From positions 1,354,862-1,418,861 of the forward strand of contig NZ_FPAC01000001.1 of the NCBI RefSeq assembly GCF_900116105.1: a DNA stretch of 64,000 nt, in the 5' to 3' direction. The notes under the pieces were generated by a model. It did no database searches and was not told the origin of the DNA. It saw only the letters and a program-made list of their open reading frames with translations. The translations under genes and the position numbers were made by a program. The stretch is from Paenibacillus sp. 453mf (GTDB taxonomy: Bacteria; Bacillota; Bacilli; Paenibacillales; Paenibacillaceae). Below, piece after piece: positions 54,970 through 64,000 of the stretch. The stretch's first letter is position 1, and every line of letters begins with the position of its first letter.

Positions 54970-56643
54970 ATGGGGGAAAGTAAAAAGAAGTTTTTCCGCA
55001 CGGGAGCAACACTGTTGTTGTCGCTGATCGTTGTGCTGGCAGGTTGTTCTGGCGGTGCTAATGAATCAGACAGCGGAGAAAAAGGAAGTGAAGTAGGGGT
55101 TGATGATCCGATAGAAATCTCGGTATTCCTGAGCGAGGCCGGACAACAGCCTACCGCTGACAACAAGATTTATAAGAAAATGAAGGAAGAGCTCGGCGTT
55201 TCATTTAAATTCGAATTTTTGGCTGGTGACAAAAACCAAAAACTCGGCGTAATGATTGCCGGTGGTGATTATCCTGATCTGATCTCAGCAGATACCAAAC
55301 TAACAGCAGCTGGTTCGGTTATTCCGCTTGAAGATTTAATTGAGGAACACGCACCCAATTTGAAGAAGCATTACGAAAAGTACTGGAATCAAATGAAGGA
55401 CCCAAACGATGGACATATCTACTACCTGCCTAACTACGGTGCATATAACGGTGAAGTGGCTGACACCTACTACAGTGGTCCCGCATTTTGGATTCAGAAA
55501 GAGGTGTTGAAGGAGTTTGGTTATCCGACACCCAAAACATTGGACGAATATTTCGACTTGATCGCAAGATACAAAGAGAAGTATCCAACCATTGATGGCC
55601 AGCCGACAATCGGTTTTGAGGTTCTAAACTATGATTGGAAGAACTGGGGCTTGCTGAATCCGCCACAGCATCTGATCGGTCATCCGAACGATGGTGGTGT
55701 GGTAGTAAAAGACGGTATTGCAGAGATTTTTGCTGACAAGGAATATGCCAAAGATTACTATCAGAAGCTAAATGAAATCAATGCACAAGGCTTACTTGAT
55801 AAGGAAGCGTTTGCACAGAACTATGATCAGTACATGGCTAAATTGTCCAGTGGAGCAGTGCTTGGTATGTTTGATCAACACTGGAACTTTGGCAGCGCGG
55901 AAGATTCACTTGTAACGCAAGGTAAAATTGAGCGAACTTATGTAGGGTTCCCGCTGGTTTATGATAGTAGTATAAAAGACTATTACCGTGACCGCGCAGC
56001 GCTGAATCTGAATAATGGCTTCGGTATTACCGTGAGTGCCGAAGATCCAGTCAAAATCATCAAAGTGCTCGATAAACTTATGGAAGAAGAATGGCAGAAA
56101 ATACTTACTTGGGGCATCGAGGGCGAGGACTATTATGTCAATGATGAAGGACGTTTCATGAAAACACAGGAGCAGCGTGACAACGCAGCTGATGCTACAT
56201 GGAAGCTGGCCAACAAAGCGGACGCATTCTATGCAACTGCACCGAAGATTGAAGGATACTTCAGTGATGGTAATGCAACCTCGGCAAGTAATCAGCCAGA
56301 AGAATATCAAGCCAGTCTGAGACCGTTTGATAAAGAAGTTTTAGATGCTTATGGATTTAACAGCTATGTGGATTTCTTCAGTGATCCACCTGAGAATCCA
56401 ATTTATTACCCGGCGTGGTCTGTTGACCTTGTTGAGGGTTCTCCAGCTAAGATTGCGAACACGAAGCTGAATGAATTGTCTACCAAATATTTGCCGAGGG
56501 CGATTTTGGCTGCCAGTACATCAGATTTCGAAAGTGTTTGGAATGAATACATTTCCCAAATTCAAAAGCTGGACATCCAATCTTATGAAGACCGCATCAA
56601 TGAAGTTTTGAAGTGGAGAGTTGATAACTGGACTGTGGAGTAA
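54970..56643 (+). CDS. Extracellular sugar-binding lipoprotein (LplA/YtcQ family)
   Basis: A 557-residue lipoprotein with lipobox VLAGC (Cys26), starting at 54970 behind TTGGAGG. Collinear with the operon 1 protein: GDYPDLI, PIYYPAWSVDL, ITVSAEDPVKIIK. It captures the sugar substrate for the two permeases that follow; with the GH43 enzyme downstream, xylo- or arabinoxylo-oligosaccharides are the likely ligands. As in operon 1 no ATPase gene is present. Confidence 0.9.
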   Translation: MGESKKKFFRTGATLLLSLIVVLAGCSGGANESDSGEKGSEVGVDDPIEISVFLSEAGQQPTADNKIYKKMKEELGVSFKFEFLAGDKNQKLGVMIAGGDYPDLISADTKLTAAGSVIPLEDLIEEHAPNLKKHYEKYWNQMKDPNDGHIYYLPNYGAYNGEVADTYYSGPAFWIQKEVLKEFGYPTPKTLDEYFDLIARYKEKYPTIDGQPTIGFEVLNYDWKNWGLLNPPQHLIGHPNDGGVVVKDGIAEIFADKEYAKDYYQKLNEINAQGLLDKEAFAQNYDQYMAKLSSGAVLGMFDQHWNFGSAEDSLVTQGKIERTYVGFPLVYDSSIKDYYRDRAALNLNNGFGITVSAEDPVKIIKVLDKLMEEEWQKILTWGIEGEDYYVNDEGRFMKTQEQRDNAADATWKLANKADAFYATAPKIEGYFSDGNATSASNQPEEYQASLRPFDKEVLDAYGFNSYVDFFSDPPENPIYYPAWSVDLVEGSPAKIANTKLNELSTKYLPRAILAASTSDFESVWNEYISQIQKLDIQSYEDRINEVLKWRVDNWTVE

Positions 56644-56654
56644 AAGAAATATCG

Positions 56655-56690
56655 TCAGGAAGGAAGTACTTCTTCCTTCCTGATTTTTTG
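56655..56690 (+). terminator. Attenuating hairpin between binding protein and permease genes
   Basis: TCAGGAAGGAAG and CTTCCTTCCTGA form a perfect 12-bp stem followed by TTTTTT. Placed exactly as the operon 1 hairpin (3849-3883); partial read-through would give excess binding protein. Confidence 0.85.
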
Positions 56691-56725
56691 TACAATTATA
56701 AAGATGGATAGGGAGCTTGATATTT

Positions 56726-57691
56726 ATGGAGGAAATTGTAGTAAGAACCGATCCACACAGCCCGAAGAAAAAACCGAAAATTAGGAAAATAACCTGGCAG
56801 AATATCAAAGCACAGAGGCAGCTTATATGGATGTCTGTTCCTCTGCTTGCATACATTATTACCTTTGCTTATGTGCCGATCTGGGGCTGGACGATGGCTT
56901 TCCAGGATTATAAGCCTGCAAGAAGCTTTTCACAGCAAACCTGGGTAGGATTTAAGCATTTTGAATTTTTGTTTACAGATGATAATTTCTTGCGCGTGCT
57001 TAGAAATACGCTCGCCATGAGTATTATAAACTTGATTTTAGGTTTTGTTACTGCCATTATTTTGGCACTCCTTCTAAATGAGATCAAAAAGGTCATATGG
57101 AAGCGGACAGTACAGACAATCTCATATTTACCCCATTTCTTATCATGGATTATCGTTACTGGCATCGTCGCAACATCGCTCGCTTCGGATGGCATTGTCA
57201 ACGATATATTAATGAAGCTGAACTTAATAAAGGAACCAATTCTATGGCTGACGGAAGGAAAGTATTTCTGGGGTGTCGTTGCGGGTTCACATATCTGGAA
57301 AGAAGTCGGCTGGAACACAATTATTTATTTGGCAGCCATCGCATCCATTGATCCGGCGCTGTATGAAGCATCCGATATTGATGGAGCGAATCGATACCAA
57401 AAAATGTGGAACATTACTTTGCCGGGAATTAAGCCTACCATTGTCATTCTGCTGATTATGCAAACGGGGCATATTCTTGAAGCAGGCTTCGAGGTTCAGT
57501 ATTTGCTAGGCAACGGATTGGTTGTTGACTGGTCTGAAACGATTGACATCTTCGTACTCAAATATGGGATTGCGCAGGGCAACTATTCATTGGCTACTGC
57601 AGGAGGAATATTTAAGACCGTAGTCAGCATTACAATCTTGCTCTTAGCGAATTGGACCGCCAAGCGGCTTGGGGAAGAGAGGCTGTTATAA
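56726..57691 (+). CDS. ABC sugar transporter permease (LplB/YteP family)
   Basis: A 321-residue permease, six predicted helices, with YVPIWGWTMAFQDYKPA and the EAA loop EASDIDGANRYQKMWNITLP. ATG at 56726 follows GGGAG at ten bases; a TTG three codons earlier is less likely. Near-collinear with the operon 1 homologue. Two nucleotides separate its stop from the next start. Confidence 0.92.
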   Translation: MEEIVVRTDPHSPKKKPKIRKITWQNIKAQRQLIWMSVPLLAYIITFAYVPIWGWTMAFQDYKPARSFSQQTWVGFKHFEFLFTDDNFLRVLRNTLAMSIINLILGFVTAIILALLLNEIKKVIWKRTVQTISYLPHFLSWIIVTGIVATSLASDGIVNDILMKLNLIKEPILWLTEGKYFWGVVAGSHIWKEVGWNTIIYLAAIASIDPALYEASDIDGANRYQKMWNITLPGIKPTIVILLIMQTGHILEAGFEVQYLLGNGLVVDWSETIDIFVLKYGIAQGNYSLATAGGIFKTVVSITILLLANWTAKRLGEERLL

Positions 57692-57693
57692 TC

Positions 57694-58638
57694 ATGAAAA
57701 AAACACCATTGTCAGGAAATTTTGAATCACTATCTGTCCGACGTCCGGGTAGCAGGGGCATTGAACCGCTCCTGTTCAACACTTTTAATACTATCTTTAT
57801 GATTATGTTGGTAATGGTGACATTGTACCCGTTCTTGAACACGATTGTTGTCTCATTTAATGCTGGAAATGACACGATCCGAGGAGGACTATATTTATGG
57901 CCCCGTGAGTTCACTCTGCAGAATTACAAAGCAGTATTTGCGTCAGGTACAATTTACAACGCTTTTATAATTTCTGTTGCACGAACGGTTCTTTCCACTG
58001 TGCTTAATATTTTCTTAACCTCTATGCTGGCTTATACGCTGAGTCGCCGCGAGTATATTTTCCGCAAGCCAATTACGACCATCTTTGTGCTGACAATGTA
58101 TTTCAATGCAGGGCTTATCCCAGGATACTTCTTGATTAAGGACCTGAATTTGATCAATTCCTTCTGGGTGTATGTCTTACCTTCGCTGATCAGTGCATTC
58201 AACTTGATTGTTATTCGTACTTATATATACACGATCCCTGAAAGCTTGATTGAATCAGCGAAAATAGATGGTGCGGGAGACTTTAAGATTTTCTGGAGAA
58301 TTATCTTCCCGCTGTGTAAGCCGGTACTCGCGACCATTGCACTCTTCGTCGCAGTTGGCGCTTGGAACTCCTGGTTTGATGCTTTTCTCTATACGTCCTC
58401 TGTTCAAGAGCTGAGCACTCTCCAATATGAATTAATGAAGCTGTTGTCCTCAAGCATGAATGCCAACAGTAATCCTTCAGTAGCCAATGGTATAGGAATG
58501 GAGAATTCAACGCAGGTAACGCCAATTTCCATTCGGGCTGCAATTACGATTGTTGCTTCTTTACCGATTTTGTTCGTATATCCTTTTATGCAAAAATACT
58601 TTGTCGTTGGACTTAATGTTGGGAGTGTCAAGGAATAA
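57694..58638 (+). CDS. ABC sugar transporter permease (YtcP family)
   Basis: A 314-residue second permease with six helices; EAA loop ESAKIDGAGDFKIFWRIIFP and end YPFMQKYFVVGLNVGSVKE as in the family. The ATG at 57694 is separated by two bases from the previous gene and directly abuts the GH43 start at the other end, so translation is coupled through the operon. Confidence 0.92.
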   Translation: MKKTPLSGNFESLSVRRPGSRGIEPLLFNTFNTIFMIMLVMVTLYPFLNTIVVSFNAGNDTIRGGLYLWPREFTLQNYKAVFASGTIYNAFIISVARTVLSTVLNIFLTSMLAYTLSRREYIFRKPITTIFVLTMYFNAGLIPGYFLIKDLNLINSFWVYVLPSLISAFNLIVIRTYIYTIPESLIESAKIDGAGDFKIFWRIIFPLCKPVLATIALFVAVGAWNSWFDAFLYTSSVQELSTLQYELMKLLSSSMNANSNPSVANGIGMENSTQVTPISIRAAITIVASLPILFVYPFMQKYFVVGLNVGSVKE

Positions 58639-60195
58639 ATGCCACATCATCAATCACAAACATTACGCTATGCCAATCCGATCCTTCCCGGATTTTATCC
58701 GGATCCAAGTATCGTGAAGGCGGATGATTATTTTTATCTTGTTTGTAGTTCGTTCGAGTATTTCCCCGGAGTACCCATTTTTCGAAGCCGGGATCTCATT
58801 CATTGGGAACAAATTGGTAACGTATTAGACCGAGTCAGCCAGCTTGATTTGACCGATCGGAAGAGCTCGGACGGGATCTATGCCCCTGCACTGCGTTACA
58901 ATGAAGGCACATTTTATATGATTACGACAGATGTGAGAGGTATCGGCAACTTCTGCGTTACGGCAAAGAACCCTGCTGGACCGTGGTCTGACCCTATCCG
59001 TATTCCTTATGGCGGAATTGATCCATCCTTGTTTTTTGATGATGATGGTAAAGTGTATGTTACCGCCCAACAAGGCGCGGGTTACGATTCACATGCCATT
59101 CAGTACGAGATCGACATTGAAACGGGGGACGCGCTCTCCGAACCACAAGTCGTCTGGCATGGGGATGGTGGACCATGGACCGAAGGTCCGCATTTGTACA
59201 AAATTAATGGGTTGTATTATATGATGTCTGCTTCCGGTGGAACAGCCAAGGAGCACCGTGAAATTATCGGCAGAAGCAATGATCCCTACGGCCCATTCGA
59301 ACGCTATCCTGAGCCCATTCTTACCCACCGTAATTTGGATCATCCCATCCAGTACCTTGGACATGCTGACCTGGTGGAGGATCATCAGGGTGACTGGTGG
59401 GCCGTATTCCTTGGGGTTCGATTGACCGAGGATGGTTACAGTGTGCTTGGACGGGAAACGTTCCTTGCACCGGTCGTTTGGAATGATGGCTGGCCGCACA
59501 TTGATAACAATGAAGGAACGGTAAGTCTGGATATGATCGTTCAGCGCTTGCCGATGACAGTGCCTACCATACCAGAGAACCATGCAGCAAACGTTCAGAG
59601 CCGGGAAGACTTTAATGAAGAGCTAGGCTCACACTGGATGTTCGTGCGCAACCCAACAACGGGTGCTTGTACTCTTTCGGAAAAGCCAGGGTTCCTGACA
59701 CTCTATGGCCAAAAGGCAAGTCTTAGCGACGTTGGTCAAATTTCTTTTGTTGGGCGAAGGCAGCAGCATCTTCAGGCCATCTTTAGAGCTTCTATGTCGT
59801 TCGTTCCGGTCGCCGATGGTGAAGAGGCAGGGCTGTGCATTCGTAGGGATGAGGATGCGCACTATGAGCTCGGTGTAAGACAGTCTGAAGGTCGCAAAGT
59901 GATTTTTGCCCGATTGACGGTACGTGGAGAGTCAAAATTCGTGCATGAGAGTGAGACTGAAGAGGAGCAGCTAGTACTCCAAATTAAGTCAACAGAAAAG
60001 GAATACCAATTAGCCTGTTCGGTAGATGGAAGTAACTGGATGAGCTTGGGTACAGGCTCTGCTCGAGCTATATCTCCGGAGGATTTTGTGCATAAGATGT
60101 GCTTCACCGGCGCGGTAATCGGGCTATATGCCACCGGTAATGGGCAGGTAAGCCGTTCCCCTGCACACTTTGACTGGTTCGAGTATGGGATCTAG
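58639..60195 (+). CDS. GH43 beta-xylosidase / arabinofuranosidase, intracellular
   Basis: A 518-residue enzyme that releases xylose (or arabinose) from imported oligosaccharides. Five-bladed propeller with the three GH43 acids: base Asp22 in YPDPS, pKa-modulating Asp128 in GGIDPSLF, acid Glu182 in WTEGPHLY. The last ~190 residues form the C-terminal beta-sandwich common in xylosidases of this class. No signal peptide. TAA of the permease gene touches its ATG. Confidence 0.93.
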   Translation: MPHHQSQTLRYANPILPGFYPDPSIVKADDYFYLVCSSFEYFPGVPIFRSRDLIHWEQIGNVLDRVSQLDLTDRKSSDGIYAPALRYNEGTFYMITTDVRGIGNFCVTAKNPAGPWSDPIRIPYGGIDPSLFFDDDGKVYVTAQQGAGYDSHAIQYEIDIETGDALSEPQVVWHGDGGPWTEGPHLYKINGLYYMMSASGGTAKEHREIIGRSNDPYGPFERYPEPILTHRNLDHPIQYLGHADLVEDHQGDWWAVFLGVRLTEDGYSVLGRETFLAPVVWNDGWPHIDNNEGTVSLDMIVQRLPMTVPTIPENHAANVQSREDFNEELGSHWMFVRNPTTGACTLSEKPGFLTLYGQKASLSDVGQISFVGRRQQHLQAIFRASMSFVPVADGEEAGLCIRRDEDAHYELGVRQSEGRKVIFARLTVRGESKFVHESETEEEQLVLQIKSTEKEYQLACSVDGSNWMSLGTGSARAISPEDFVHKMCFTGAVIGLYATGNGQVSRSPAHFDWFEYGI

Positions 60196-60196
60196 C

Positions 60197-60364
60197 TCAC
60201 AGGCATTTAGTCGTACAGTTGTAGAGCATTTCGGGAATCGTGTCGTTTCCTGGGACGTTGTGAATGAGGCAATGAGCGACAATCCACAGAACCCTGTCGA
60301 CTGGGAAAATGCACTGCGCAAGTGGTTATGGTATAACGCGATCGGTCCGGATTTCGTAGACAGC
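60197..60364 (+). pseudogene. Fragment of a GH10 xylanase
   Basis: Just after the GH43 stop, in another frame, the sequence reads FSRTVVEHFGNRVVSWDVVN with the acid/base Glu in WDVVNEA, then LRKWLWYNAIGPDFVD, a clear GH10 middle segment. Only about 55 codons survive; both ends are missing and no start signal is present. It looks like an extracellular-type GH10 (longer DNPQNP insertion) rather than a copy of the operon 1 enzyme. Confidence 0.85.
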
Positions 60365-60435
60365 AAAACGATTATACGTGCGGACTTAATCATCAATGGA
60401 AGTTTGTTGCCGTCAGCAATTAAAACTTGTGCATT

Positions 60436-60478
60436 AAGAGGACTTCCCTGAATCGATGTTCAGGGAAGTCCTCTTTTC
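60436..60478 (+). terminator. Terminator of xylan operon 2
   Basis: AAGAGGACTTCCCTGAA and TTCAGGGAAGTCCTCTT form a perfect 17-bp stem with a six-base loop followed by TT. Probably serves the convergent GH8 gene too. Confidence 0.92.
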
Positions 60479-60552
60479 GCTTTATTATTACGTTTTATTC
60501 ATTTGAAATAGATAAGGCCGTTAACTAGTTGAACTAATTCCCACGCTCATTG

Positions 60553-61695
60553 TCAATATATACGATATCTGCCGCTTAAGGCTAGAAGACTGAAGAAATA
60601 TAGGCAATTATCATAATAACGACGCTCACCCTGACGCAGAGGAGTGTTCCAAAATTGGCGGACGAATAGGTCAGCATGCGGTCCGTCAGCAGCCAGTGAT
60701 GCCATGGCATTGGTAGCAAGCAGACCTATAGGATGTAATGACGGTTCATCGAAGGGCTGTCCTTCAATGGTATATCGACGATAATCGGACACATCAATGT
60801 CGCTGAAGAAGGACTGAATCCGATTGGATTGTTCAACCTGCCACTGATCTTTGCGAAACCATTCCCAGTCCAATGCTATGTTCGCTGCAACCCGGTAGGC
60901 ATCACTGTAGAAATGCCTAAAATCACCATGAGGTTGAATCGGAGCTGGTGAACCGTCATAGTTTGCATATTCAGGTGAAAGCCCGGTTAAGGGATGACAG
61001 GCTGTATGCAGGTAAGCTCGGCTTGCCGCCGCTGCTTCTTTCCAGAAGGGTCGATCACTTTCATCAGCATATAATGCAAATAGTTCATAGAAGTGAGGAA
61101 GGTGATAGGAGGGATCGGTGAATAACGATTCCGGTACAAACTTGATTAGTCGGGTATGTGGATCCCACATCGGATCACCATCTCCATCTTCACCTTGATG
61201 AACGCAAGCTCGAAGGATCTTTCTTGCTTGTACCTTGTAATCATAAGGAGCCACGCCATCACTCCAGCGGTTTGAGGCAAAAAACAGAGCCATGGCAAAA
61301 AACTCCTCGCCATCAGGTGCAGGTCCTTGTGACAGGCGGGTTCCGTCAGGCTTGCAATGCCACGCAAAATAATCCTTGTATCGCCCCTCAGTATGCTGCA
61401 TATACGTGTGAGAGAAATTCCAGAGTCGATCGAATTCTTCTTTTTTGTCCATCTGTACTGCCATCATCATGCCATAGGACATGCCTTCAGAGCGAATATC
61501 GAGATTGCCGGTATCAAGTATATAGCCTTTGTCCCCATCCACAGGATAATAGATTCGTGTGTTCTCATCTCCATAAAACAGTTCGTTCCATGTATCCTCA
61601 AGCTTCATATTAATTTGCTGTTTGTCATAACCCAGCTTTTGAAACAGATTGGTATATGTACCTGTATCGTATGCGCCTTGACTCATAATCTTCAC
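60553..61695 (-). CDS. GH8 reducing-end xylose-releasing exo-oligoxylanase (Rex)
   Basis: A 380-residue cytoplasmic GH8 enzyme that removes xylose from the reducing end of xylo-oligosaccharides. The acid Glu70 lies in DIRSEGMSYGM and the base is probably Asp265 in FYSDAYRV, matching the Rex catalytic pair (Glu70 and Asp263 in the B. halodurans enzyme as I recall). GTG at 61695 has AAAGGAGG with six-base spacing; the ATG at 61686 is farther away. No signal peptide. A cre-like site lies 58 nt upstream. Confidence 0.9.
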   Translation of the reverse strand: MKIMSQGAYDTGTYTNLFQKLGYDKQQINMKLEDTWNELFYGDENTRIYYPVDGDKGYILDTGNLDIRSEGMSYGMMMAVQMDKKEEFDRLWNFSHTYMQHTEGRYKDYFAWHCKPDGTRLSQGPAPDGEEFFAMALFFASNRWSDGVAPYDYKVQARKILRACVHQGEDGDGDPMWDPHTRLIKFVPESLFTDPSYHLPHFYELFALYADESDRPFWKEAAAASRAYLHTACHPLTGLSPEYANYDGSPAPIQPHGDFRHFYSDAYRVAANIALDWEWFRKDQWQVEQSNRIQSFFSDIDVSDYRRYTIEGQPFDEPSLHPIGLLATNAMASLAADGPHADLFVRQFWNTPLRQGERRYYDNCLYFFSLLALSGRYRIY

Positions 61696-61752
61696 TGTAT
61701 TCCTCCTTTGTATAGTTTGTTCATCCAATTATATCATGGCTGAAGTATATAA

Positions 61753-61767
61753 ATTAAAGCGATTACA
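61753..61767 (-). promoter_or_regulatory. Candidate CcpA (cre) site upstream of the GH8 gene
   Basis: ATTAAAGCGATTACA has one mismatch to the cre consensus. A TATAAT box on the minus strand (61728-61733) lies between this site and the GH8 start. Confidence 0.45.
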
Positions 61768-61941
61768 TTAAAAATTACAGGTATTCTCGTTATTACATTA
61801 CTAGATCAATTGATAATGCAAGCTGTGAAGGGTGTACATGATATCTTCAGCACCGGTTGGAAGTTATAAGCTGCAGGACACTTAGACTTTCTTCGTACAT
61901 TCGATATAATGGAGACATTGGTTTATGAAAGGAATGTAAGC

Positions 61942-63069
61942 ATGAAGAAAGTCATCGTCGTAGGAGCAGGAATATTAGGCGCTTCCACCGCTTATCAATT
62001 AGCGAAGCTGGGAGCAGAGGTCTTGATTGTAGATCGCAAAGATGAAGGGCAGGCCACCGATGCTGCTGCAGGCATTATATGCCCATGGTTATCACAGAGA
62101 CGTAATCAAGCCTGGTACCAGTTAGCGAAAGGCGGGGCCCGTTATTATCCAGAACTTATTGATAGTTTAAAAAAAGAGGGAGAGACCGAAACAGGTTATG
62201 CTGCAGTAGGCGTTCTAAGCATTCATACGGATTTAGAGAAGATTAGCAAAATGGAGGAGCGTGCGCAGTCACGGAAGGGCGATGCCCCCGAAATCGGTGA
62301 TGTTACGATCAAAAATGATACGGAGACTCAGGAGCTCTTTCCACTGCTTGCAGAAGGATATCAATCCGTTTATGTCAGCGGGGGAGCCAGAGTCGATGGA
62401 CGAGCGCTGCGTGATGCGCTTCTTCGATCAGCGGAGCGGAACGGGGCTACACTTATTCGCGGAGGCGCCGTTCTGGAGTATGAATCAAATCGTGTAACAG
62501 GGGTTTCCGTTGATCAGACAAGTTACTCTGCCGATGAAGTCATTGTATGTGCCGGAGCATGGGCGAATTCCTTATTTGAACCACTAGGGATTCAATTTAA
62601 AGTAAGCTACCAAAAAGCTCAGATTATGCACTTACGGGTTTCGGAATATCAAGATACCGGTGCTTGGCCAGTCGTCATGCCGCCAACGGATCAGTACCTG
62701 CTGTCCTTTGATGAGCAAAAAATAGTGATTGGTGCTACACATGAGAACGATATAGAGGGCTATGATACCAGGGTGACTGCCGGAGGTATGCAGGAAATAC
62801 TGAACAAAGGGCTGGAGCTCGCGCCTGATCTCGTCAATAGTACGGTTCTGGAGGTAAGAGTTGGATTTCGTCCGTTTACACCCGGCTTTCTTCCTGTCAT
62901 CGGTACGGTACCAGGCTGGGATGGCTTAATCACTGCAAACGGTCTCGGTGCCTCTGGCCTTACGATGGGCCCATATATCGGGAACCAGCTTGCGAAGCTG
63001 GCACTTGGAATGGAGCTGGACATCGACCTTCAGCACTATGATGTTCGTAAAGCGATGGGGGAGAGCTAG
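61942..63069 (+). CDS. DadA/DAO-type FAD-dependent oxidoreductase
   Basis: A 375-residue flavoprotein of the D-amino-acid/glycine oxidase family. N-terminal FAD-binding VVGAGILGASTAYQL, then AAAGIICPWLS, EVIVCAGAWAN and, near the end, GLITANGLGASGLTMGP for the flavin. ATG at 61942 follows AAAGGA; upstream codons lack a signal. Substrate likely an amine or D-amino acid; unknown. Alone, with a terminator close behind. Confidence 0.85.
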   Translation: MKKVIVVGAGILGASTAYQLAKLGAEVLIVDRKDEGQATDAAAGIICPWLSQRRNQAWYQLAKGGARYYPELIDSLKKEGETETGYAAVGVLSIHTDLEKISKMEERAQSRKGDAPEIGDVTIKNDTETQELFPLLAEGYQSVYVSGGARVDGRALRDALLRSAERNGATLIRGGAVLEYESNRVTGVSVDQTSYSADEVIVCAGAWANSLFEPLGIQFKVSYQKAQIMHLRVSEYQDTGAWPVVMPPTDQYLLSFDEQKIVIGATHENDIEGYDTRVTAGGMQEILNKGLELAPDLVNSTVLEVRVGFRPFTPGFLPVIGTVPGWDGLITANGLGASGLTMGPYIGNQLAKLALGMELDIDLQHYDVRKAMGES

Positions 63070-63077
63070 ACGAGGAC

Positions 63078-63120
63078 AGCCTAATTTCTCAATCAAGTGG
63101 AGAGAAATTAGGCTATTTCT
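63078..63120. terminator. Bidirectional terminator
   Basis: AGCCTAATTTCTC and GAGAAATTAGGCT form a perfect 13-bp stem with an 11-nt loop and a T-rich tail, between convergent genes. Confidence 0.9.
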
Positions 63121-63135
63121 ATTACTTACGATTAT

Positions 63136-64000
63136 TTATCTGTTTGGATTAAGTGATAACATGCGTTTTAAATTGACATCTATAAAATTATTATCGACAT
63201 TGTTAATTCCACGACCGGCAAAATGGCCCCAGATCGATTCAATGGGATTAAGTACTGCATTGGGTATAAGCATAGCCTCGTATTCGTTCTCGTCCGAAGT
63301 GCAAAAGAGATCGGTACTCCCTGGCATGACGTAGGCTAGTGCTTTAATGTTTCGAAGCGCCTCATCGAAATCTCCTTTATAGAAAGGATTTACACTAATA
63401 TCTGCATTTTGGCCTGTCCATAACATAGCGAGAACATTGTGTGGATCCATCTTCATAAAGCTATCTTCCCAAACGCCAACCACAAATTCTTCTAATGAAT
63501 CAAATCCCAGATCACGATACAGTTCCTCTCTGTAATACGTCTGTGATAGGCCCCATCCGGCATAAACACGTCCAACAGTGCGCATGTGTGCAGAGGTCAG
63601 CTGGTTTATTTTATTTGGATCGAAGCCTATCGCAGCCATGAGCGCCGCCCTCATTCCGTCAAGGACCACATACGCTTGCGGCCAAGTCTTTGCAGCTCCG
63701 CAGAAAGGTGCAATTCGTTCCACCATGTCGGGGTAACTAGCTGCCCATTGAAATGACTGGATGCCGCCCATGGACCATCCAACTACGAGTGCAATTTTTT
63801 GAATGCCGAATTTTTCAGTGACCAGCCGATATTGGAATTTAACGTTGTCGTAGATGGTGACTTGTGGAAAATGACCCCGGTCGAAAGGGGGAAGTGTGTT
63901 ACTTGGAGACGAAGACAATCCGTTTCCCAGCAGATTTGGAATAATAATAAAATATTTCTGTGGATCTAGTGCCATGTCATTTCCAATTAACCATTCATTC
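63136..64000 (-). CDS. MetX-like alpha/beta hydrolase (5' end outside window)
   Basis: The frame is open to the window edge (NEWLIGNDMALDPQKYF), so the start is missing; 288 codons are seen. Homoserine acetyltransferase-like features: PNLLGNGLSSSPSN, nucleophile elbow VGWSMGGIQSFQWA with Ser, and a C-terminal catalytic Asp/His pair in STDLFCTSDEN and SIWGHFAG. MetX-type folds include many non-transferase hydrolases, and key homoserine-binding motifs are not clear here, so it is called a MetX-like hydrolase only. Confidence 0.8.
   Translation of the reverse strand, partial: NEWLIGNDMALDPQKYFIIIPNLLGNGLSSSPSNTLPPFDRGHFPQVTIYDNVKFQYRLVTEKFGIQKIALVVGWSMGGIQSFQWAASYPDMVERIAPFCGAAKTWPQAYVVLDGMRAALMAAIGFDPNKINQLTSAHMRTVGRVYAGWGLSQTYYREELYRDLGFDSLEEFVVGVWEDSFMKMDPHNVLAMLWTGQNADISVNPFYKGDFDEALRNIKALAYVMPGSTDLFCTSDENEYEAMLIPNAVLNPIESIWGHFAGRGINNVDNNFIDVNLKRMLSLNPNR

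Overview
The window looks like the chromosome of a spore-forming, xylan-degrading Firmicute of the Paenibacillus type. The evidence is two YesM/YesN-type two-component systems next to LplA/LplB/YtcP-type sugar transporters and intracellular xylanolytic enzymes, spore-coat genes (CotB, CotH, YjcZ type), a collagen-like exosporium-type protein, strong AGGAGG ribosome binding sites and T-tailed hairpin terminators. No rRNA, tRNA, CRISPR array or intact insertion sequence was recognised.

Layout. 1-6986: xylo-oligosaccharide operon 1 (end of a YesN regulator, YesM kinase, binding lipoprotein, two permeases, intracellular GH10 xylanase). 7-11.3 kb: small membrane protein, RodA-like protein, a large secreted protein with PKD and copper-amine-oxidase-like domains, and a 32-residue YjcZ-type gene. 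11.4-15.8 kb: aldolase-type PLP enzyme, a saccharopine-dehydrogenase-like enzyme between two copies of a palindromic element, and an ArsB/NhaD-type transporter. 16-19.1 kb: spore coat cluster with two CotB-like genes divergent from cotH. 19.7-21.4 kb: CBS, TIM-barrel and Nudix proteins.

21.5-28.6 kb looks like an acquired, decaying island: an ABC importer of the Fe3+/phosphonate/hexose-phosphate class whose transport genes are intact, while its metallo-hydrolase has an in-frame stop, its HAD phosphatase is frameshifted and its last gene is cut to a stub. A divergent SorC-type regulator abuts the 3' remnant of a hybrid sensor kinase. 28.6-33.1 kb: CheR, MarR plus FUSC efflux pair, SDR. 33.5-36.3 kb: collagen-like protein and a stand-alone copy of its N-terminal domain. 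36.5-42.7 kb: truncated TetR and FAD-monooxygenase remnants, PilZ and GGDEF proteins, a propeller protein, a FadH-like reductase and two small proteins.

42.8-48.3 kb is the most interesting segment: a tight operon of a TerB-N/TerB-C-type protein, a BrxD-like P-loop ATPase and a BrxHI/Lhr-like helicase, with no other BREX genes in the window; a candidate defence or DNA-stress module. 49.9-61.7 kb: xylo-oligosaccharide operon 2 (YesN, YesM, a second YesN, lipoprotein, two permeases, GH43 xylosidase, GH10 remnant) and a convergent GH8 exo-oligoxylanase. The window closes with a DadA-like oxidase and a MetX-like hydrolase cut by the edge.

The two xylan regions form one physiology: membrane kinases probably sense xylo-oligosaccharides, AraC-type regulators switch on uptake, CcpA sites overlapping or following the -10 boxes impose glucose repression, and GH10, GH43 and GH8 enzymes finish the oligosaccharides in the cytoplasm. 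All functional statements come from reading motifs by eye; no database search was run.
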